Of a stretch of DNA of 64,000 nucleotides, positions 58,736-64,000 are shown in pieces (position 1 is the first letter of the stretch; the number at the start of each line of letters is the position of its first letter). The translations under genes were made by a program, and so were the position numbers. A model generated the notes under the pieces. The model searched no databases and was not told the origin of the DNA. It saw only the letters and a program-made list of their open reading frames with translations. Source of the DNA: Mercurialis annua (Eukaryota; Streptophyta; Magnoliopsida; Malpighiales; Euphorbiaceae); assembly GCF_937616625.2 (NCBI RefSeq), contig NC_065570.1:1622001-1686000 (forward strand). Reading direction: 5' to 3'.

Positions 58736-59684
58736 ATAAGGAATAAAATAAAACATAATTTTTTGAAAAATTGTGACAATCTATAAAATATCAACAAGAA
58801 ATCAACAACATGTCAACATGATAATGCTAACATATCCTTATCTAATATCATTTAAATTTTGTTTTTTTAGTTTATTTCACGCACAAAATTATCTAATTTG
58901 CTAATGTTTTTTTTAGAATAAATTTTTTCAATGTTAAAATTAAGGAAATACCAACTGATTATCAACACAAAATCAACATAAAATCAACAACACTGTAATA
59001 CTATAATATTTCAGCAATCAACCATCATCAATAAATCGAACTGCAGAATAAAAAAAACACAGAAATACAACCAAACACAAAAAATGCAGAAATAACAAAA
59101 ATTTATTCTATATTACCATAAATTTATATTACATAACATGAAATTAGCATTATATTCTTAAAATATAATCTCTATATATGTTTAATGGTGAATAACAGTA
59201 AAAAATTGTATATCTGAAAATAAAAAAGAAGAAGAAGAAGAACAATAAATAAATTATAGATCTGAAATCAAATAGATGACGACGATGAGCAGAGGAGATG
59301 ATGGCGTTAACAAAGATGACAACGGAGGCGATGATGAGAACGATGACGGAGGAGCGGAGGAACAGAGGACGGCTCAGCAGAAGACGGCGAACGGTAAAAA
59401 AAAGAGGAAGATGAACTGAGAGGAAGAGAGAATTGAATGATGAGAAGAGAGAAAATAAATGAAATTATAATTTGTATGCTGTTAGGGTTTAATGTATAGA
59501 GTCCGTATAAAAGTAATAAAATAGGCCGCACATGGTAGTTTAGAAAAGGCAAATTTGGACCCGTATAAAAAATAAAAAATTGGCAAAATAGGTTGTTTGT
59601 GTAAAAAGCCCAATAAATAAGCGAACGTGAAATTTCAAAAACTTGTTAATAACATACAGTACGAAACAAAGTACTCTATTTTCA

Positions 59685-60243
59685 GAGAGATTCTTAGGTA
59701 GAATCAGTCTACCACGTCATCCGTGAACTAACCTATCACATTATGACACGTCATTAAAATAAGGCTTAATGGCGTAAAAAATCATAAACTTTAGCGTGTT
59801 TTGCAAATTTAACATAAACTTTCAATTTTGGCAAATTAATACACAAACTTTAGATTTTTTGCAATTTTAGCACCGATCAATTTTCCTTCAAATAAATAGA
59901 GAAAAATGCTGATGTGGACGCCGGAACAGTGGTTATTCCGGTGTACACATCAGCATTTTTTTCACGAAAAATTGATCGTTGCTAAAATTGCGAAAAATCA
60001 AAAGTTTGTGTATTAGTTTGCCAAAATTGAAAGTTTATGTTAAATTTGCAAAACACGCTAAAGTTTGTGATTTTTTATGCAATCAATCCTTAAAATAATG
60101 GTAATATCGTAATTTTATTTATTATTTATTTACACTTTTAAATAGAAATATTACGATAGTGCCATTATTTTAATGACGTATCATAATGTGATAGGTTTAG
60201 TTCACGGATAACGTGGTAGACTGAGACTATCTAAAAATTTCTC
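59685..60243. mobile_element. MITE family B copy 2, interrupted by another MITE
   Basis: The ends are GAGAGATTCTTAGGTAGAAT and, in reverse, GAGAAATTTTTAGATAGTCT. It is the same family as 50684-50904. The flanks are CTATTTTCA (59676-59684) and CTATTTCCA (60244-60252), 8 of 9. The element is split by a 327-bp insertion plus its 9-bp duplication. Confidence 0.88.
59763..60089. mobile_element. MITE nested in family B copy 2, perfect 9-bp TSD
   Basis: The ends are GGCTTAATGGCGTAAAAAAT and, in reverse, GGATTGATTGCATAAAAAAT. Both continue AAACTTTAGCGTGTTTTGC. The flanks are identical 9-mers TTAAAATAA at 59754-59762 and 60090-60098. The uninterrupted family B sequence (50745-50760) confirms the empty site. 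Confidence 0.95.
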
Positions 60244-60252
60244 CTATTTCCA

Positions 60253-61111
60253 TAATAATTCGTTCTTTGCCACATATTAAAAACTAACTAAAAAATCCGA
60301 CGGGGAACCGTAGAAGGAATAATTATGAAATATGCCACCTCACACGCAATCTCATTTGCAATTCAGCATCCTTTCCAAAATAAAATATTAGTTTGCTAAA
60401 TTTCTAAATGTATACTTAAATTTATTATTATATGAAGTAAACAATTAATGAAATTTTTATTATGCAATACTGAATAATTTATTGAATCAATTAATTGACT
60501 ATGTCATGCATTAAAAATTAATATTAACCAATATTGAATGGAATCTGCAATAATTAATTGACATTAAATTATTATTATTATGTTTTTTTTGGTAATTTTA
60601 ATTGCTTATATATTGAGTAATTGAAAAAAATGTTGGATTTTTTTAATATAAAGTCTTATAAATTTTATAAAAAAATCACTATATTATATATTTTATTTTA
60701 AAATAAAGGTTGATGACATAATATTTCCCAAATTTTCAAATTTTTTACATCTATATCTCATGAATTATTTTTGTACAAAAATCTATAAAAAAATATATCA
60801 TAAGTTACATTTATATCTTACGAACCAACATTAGGTTATGCGAGACCACAAATTATCAAAAATCAACAAGACAATGTGATGGATGTCCTATAGTATATAG
60901 ACTTGTCACAATCTTGACATTAATTTTTAAAAGTTTCATTGCCTATAAAATCCCTTGCTAGAAGGGAGATATAGTCATTCCAATTAATCTGTTTCAGCTG
61001 AAAAAATTCTAAAATTCTTTTTTTTTTTGGTCAATCACCAAAAGGAGCAATTAAATTCTTCGTTTTCGCCTAATTTCTATTTCTTCAATATTCTCTATTT
61101 TCAATCACATA
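60253..61111. other. Upstream region of the terpene synthase gene
   Basis: AT-rich with no other gene. The 5' untranslated region precedes the ATG at 61112. A possible TATA-like CCTATAAAATCC lies at about 60942-60953. Confidence 0.45.
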
Positions 61112-63116
61112 ATGGAAAATAAACAACAATTTGTACAATGCCACTCCATTTCTGAAGCATTGGGAATTTCACAAGAAAGACGGTCTGCCAATTATAAGCC
61201 TAACATTTGGAAATATGATTTTTTGCAATCACTTTCTACCACATTTGATGTAAGTACTTCTTTAATATGACAATTAGTCCTTTTCTTAAGGCTTAATTTT
61301 TTAACCTTTTAAACTTTACAATTTAGTCAAATTTTAAACGTTTGCGGCGCTTTTAATTTATTCGTCCCAATCGGTTTAATAGCGCATGCACAACCTCCTT
61401 TAACCTTACACGGCAAGCTTTAATGGACTAGAAATTTCAAATTTTTCTGACGTTTAGCGATTTTAACCAAAACTTTAATTTAATTATAATTTTAGAGGCA
61501 TGGTTTATTGACAGCATGGAGGTCACACTAGATTAGACACACGCTATTAATTTAATTGGAGCGAATTAGTTAAAATTGCTCCCAACGTTTAAAATTTAAC
61601 TAAAATCATAAAATTTTAAAGCTTATGTTAGAATTATAAAAAATCTAAAAATGTTTTAATTCTCTCATAAAATGAAAGGAAAAGTGGTCATTAGAGCTTC
61701 AGAATGTGATGATATATAACATATTTATTTTTGCAGGAAGAGAAGTTCAAAACTGAAGCTGATTATCTAAAAGAAGAAGCTAAACATTTTTTTGTCGAAA
61801 CAGTAGATTTACAAGCTAAATTACAGCTTATTGATTGCATAATTAAGGTAGGTTTAGCCAGCTTCTTCGAAGATGAAATCAAGAATGCTTTAGATGCAAT
61901 AGCTTCATCTCTCAAGAACAACAAATTTGATGTGAAAGAAAATCTGTACGTTACTGCATTACGCTTTAGGCTTCTCAGACAACATGGTTACTTAGTTTCA
62001 CAAGGTAATTACAAATCTATCTTAAAAAAATTGCATTATTGAACTATAGACTTTTTACAGACGTTTACCATCATTTTTTTTAGTTACATTTTGATGATTA
62101 AACTTTTATTTTTACATCAACGGAAAGTTATATATTATGGCATTTCAGATTAAAAATTGCTTATGTGAGAACGAAAATTTATATGGTAATCCAACAAGTA
62201 TGTTGTCACATAAGCATTTTTTTTACTTGAATGACTATAGTCATCGGCCTGTTGATATAAATATAAAAATTAAGTTACCAAAATATAACAAATAAAGCGA
62301 TAGTAACTATATTAGGCAAAATGTTTATAATTAACTAAAAAATTTGCATGTTGGTCAAATATTATCATATCGTGCCATATTTACCATCATCTTTTTGTAC
62401 CTTTGCTATATATACCTACAATCAGTTTGGATCTGATGGGGCGTGATGTTATAGGTACGTTTATGTGTATAGAATTAATTTTACATGACGTATGTAATAT
62501 CACGTCACATCAACTCCAAATCAATTGAGGTTATATAGCAATGGTCGAAACTCGAAAGGATGATAATGTATATAACATGACTGATACGTTTGATAAACTG
62601 GCTAAAGTTGTAGTTATATATAAATATCTTGCCTAACTATTATGTAAAATATCTATAGTTGAGTATCCGGAGAAAATTTTAAGCCTTAAAATATGAACTG
62701 ACCATGGATTTTTGAATGGTGCATGCAAAACGTACATGCCCAGATATTTTCAGTGATTTTTTGAACGAGTCGGGTAATTTCTTGAGAGGGACATGCTCAG
62801 ACAACAATGGAGTTTTAGAGGTTTACGAGGCTTCGTACGTAGGGTTAGAAGGTGAAAATATAATGGAAGATGCCAAGGTTTTCTCAACCACAATTCTTAA
62901 GAATATCAAACCGTCTGACACCAACCTTTATAAGCACGTGATCCATGCTCTGGAGGTCCCATCTCATCGGAGAGTTCTGTGGTTTGACGTCAAATGGCAA
63001 ATCAATATGTTTGAGCTGGAAGACAACAACGTTAACAAAATTATACTTGAGTTGGCTAGAATTAACTTCAATTTGTCCCAAGCTACACTCCAAAAAGACC
63101 TTAAAGATATTTCCAG
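61112..63116 (+). CDS. Terpene synthase, TPS-b type, alpha-farnesene-synthase-like (partial, 5' three exons)
   Basis: Three exons in phase (61112-61249, 61737-62004, 62744-63116) encode 259 complete codons, and then the gene leaves the window. The N-terminal barrel domain starts MENKQQFVQCHSISEALG. The RR-x8-W motif RRSANYKPNIW is at residues 23-33. It continues LQAKLQLIDCIIKVGLASFF, ALRFRLLRQHGYLVSQ, EVPSHRRVLWFDVKWQINM and ELARINFNLSQATLQKDLKD. There are only 22 residues before the RR motif, so no plastid transit peptide; this suggests a cytosolic sesquiterpene enzyme. The RRSANYKPNIW and HRR.WFDVKWQIN wording resembles alpha-farnesene synthases of rosids. The catalytic DDxxD domain lies beyond the window, so activity is unproved. 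Exon 3 uses a weak ATGCCCAG acceptor. Confidence 0.9.
61290..61625. mobile_element. Probable TIR element in terpene synthase intron 1
   Basis: GGCTTAATTTTTTAACC on the left, with AAATTTTAAACGTTTGCGGC and ATTCGTCCCAATCGGTTTAA, is mirrored by AAATTTTAAACGTTGGGAGC and ATTCGCTCCAATTAAATTAA in reverse on the right. The 9-mer flanks match at 6 of 9. Confidence 0.6.
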
Positions 63117-63729
63117 GTACGTATGCATATTTATAATTAACTATATTATAGTCTATTATGATATAACTAGTCTATTAATAAATTTAATGAGTTATAAAAA
63201 TAATATTACTCACTAATGAATAAATTATAGCTAGTTAATCCTTTTTTAAATCATGTAAACTTTGCTTTGATAATTTTTAGTTCTGTTGTAAAAATAAGTT
63301 AAATGGCTAAATTTTATTTTATTTTACTAATTAGATCAACTAACAAATAAATATATTTGACAAAACTCACATAGATATTGGACCAAAACGACAAAAAATA
63401 TAGTATAGATATCATCCATTATTGTTAAAAATAGGCCTAACACCGTGCAAGAGAATAATTTAAGAGAAAATTAGGATAAATACTCTATTTTTAAAAATAA
63501 TTTGATTTCCTACCTCAACAAGAAAAAGATATAAAAAATACCTCACAATTTTAATGTTTTTATTTTTTTACTCTAGAACATATTTATATTATAATTATAC
63601 CTACTATTTATTATTTTTTTACTTCAAGTATATTTTTCCTACTCCTATCATGTTACAGTTGGCTTTTTTTTATCTTTGTCTTTCCTTTTCTCTCTCATCT
63701 CTCCTCATCCTTTTATTCTTCTTCTTCTT

Positions 63730-63760
<31 letters not shown>

Positions 63761-64000
63761 TTCTCTGGTTCTTTTTTCTTCTTTTTTATTTCTTCTTTCT
63801 TTCTTTATTTTTTTCTTTACTCTACCGCCGTCCTTCATCGCTCCGCCGCTGTTCCTTCGTCGCTCCGCCGCCGTTCTTTCATTGCTCCGCCGCCGTTCTT
63901 TCATTGCTCCGCCGTTTTTTATATTTAATTTTGGAAATTTTTTCTCAACTCGTGGTGATTAATACGATTTATTTTAATTTTCAGATCTAAAAGAATTACT
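63117..64000. other. Start of terpene synthase intron 3 with a transposon-like segment
   Basis: No exon 4 was found before the window ends. From about 63474 the sequence resembles the outer arm of the 56671 MULE. It has a pyrimidine-rich run, a (TTC)n tract, a GCCGCCGTTC minisatellite and a TTTTCAGATCT phrase. It is probably the left part of an element inserted in the intron. Confidence 0.45.
63716..63760. repeat. (TTC)n microsatellite
   Basis: About 14 uninterrupted TTC units in a longer pyrimidine-rich stretch. Confidence 0.95.

Larger units (their letters stand above)
56671..59611. mobile_element. Non-autonomous MULE, 2.94 kb, with about 0.7-kb inverted arms
   Basis: The left end is GGGCTTTTTATATAAAATAC and the right end in reverse is GGGCTTTTTACACAAACAAC. 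The arms match over hundreds of bases, including TTTTTACTG.TATTCACCATT, TTGTATTTCTG.GTTTTTTTT and TACAGTGTTGTTGATTTTAT. The flanks are AATAGATAA (56662-56670) and AATAAATAA (59612-59620), 8 of 9. A MITE (57209-57566) is inserted in the left arm. The centre is filled with ATCAACA/GTCAACAT-type repeats. No transposase. Each arm contains a different GC-rich stretch. Confidence 0.82.

Noticed and set aside
63554..63990. Phe/Leu/Ser-rich open frames at the window end as membrane proteins
   Set aside because: They are products of a pyrimidine-rich tract and a (TTC)n microsatellite.

Overview
The window is nuclear DNA of a flowering plant, AT-rich. The evidence is spliced genes with GT-AG introns, a nuclear-encoded photosystem II subunit (PsbQ), a plant-type ATK1-like kinesin-14, a group IVc bHLH factor, a terpene synthase, and abundant MITEs, Helitrons and a solo LTR. 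The terpene synthase N-terminus resembles rosid alpha-farnesene synthases, so a rosid eudicot is plausible but not proven.

Layout. 1-11,000 has no recognisable host gene. It holds stacked transposon derivatives: several TIR elements, a Helitron, a fold-back element, a SINE and a 1.07-kb Mutator-like element. 11,216-14,614 (+) is a TauE/SafE membrane transporter carrying three small transposons in intron 1. 15,442-17,021 (-) is an ILR3/bHLH104-like iron-homeostasis factor. 17,409-20,368 is a deleted Mutator-like element (MULE) with transposase remnants and a perfect 9-bp target-site duplication (TSD). 21,920-23,412 is a solo LTR. 25,384-26,637 (-) holds three exons of a Ycf49-like chloroplast gene whose ends are missing. 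27,547-28,858 (-) is a monocysteinic CXXS thioredoxin and 30,164-34,656 (-) an ATK1-type kinesin. 36,402-37,926 (+) is PsbQ, 38,638-39,137 (-) histone H2A, and 40,288-42,345 (-) a DUF1218 membrane protein. 44,028-46,805 (+) is the heat-stress protein HSA32, and 48,267-50,161 (+) a C2H2/PARP-like-fold protein. 50,500-60,300 is a transposon cluster. 61,112-63,116 (+) holds the first three exons of a terpene synthase that continues past the window.

The host genes do not form a cluster; they are housekeeping and stress genes separated by repeats. The strongest global signal is the number of short TIR elements with exact or near-exact 9-10-bp TSDs. Their outermost bases mostly begin GG or GAGA, which points to Mutator-superfamily mobilisation of many unrelated-looking families, with nesting. 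Other notable points are two Helitron 3' ends with a compensatory hairpin change, a nuclear copy of a mitochondrial trnE, and an LTR carrying four copies of a 13-16-bp palindrome.

Exon boundaries were read by hand from splice sites and checked for phase. Product names rest on remembered family sequence features, not on database searches.
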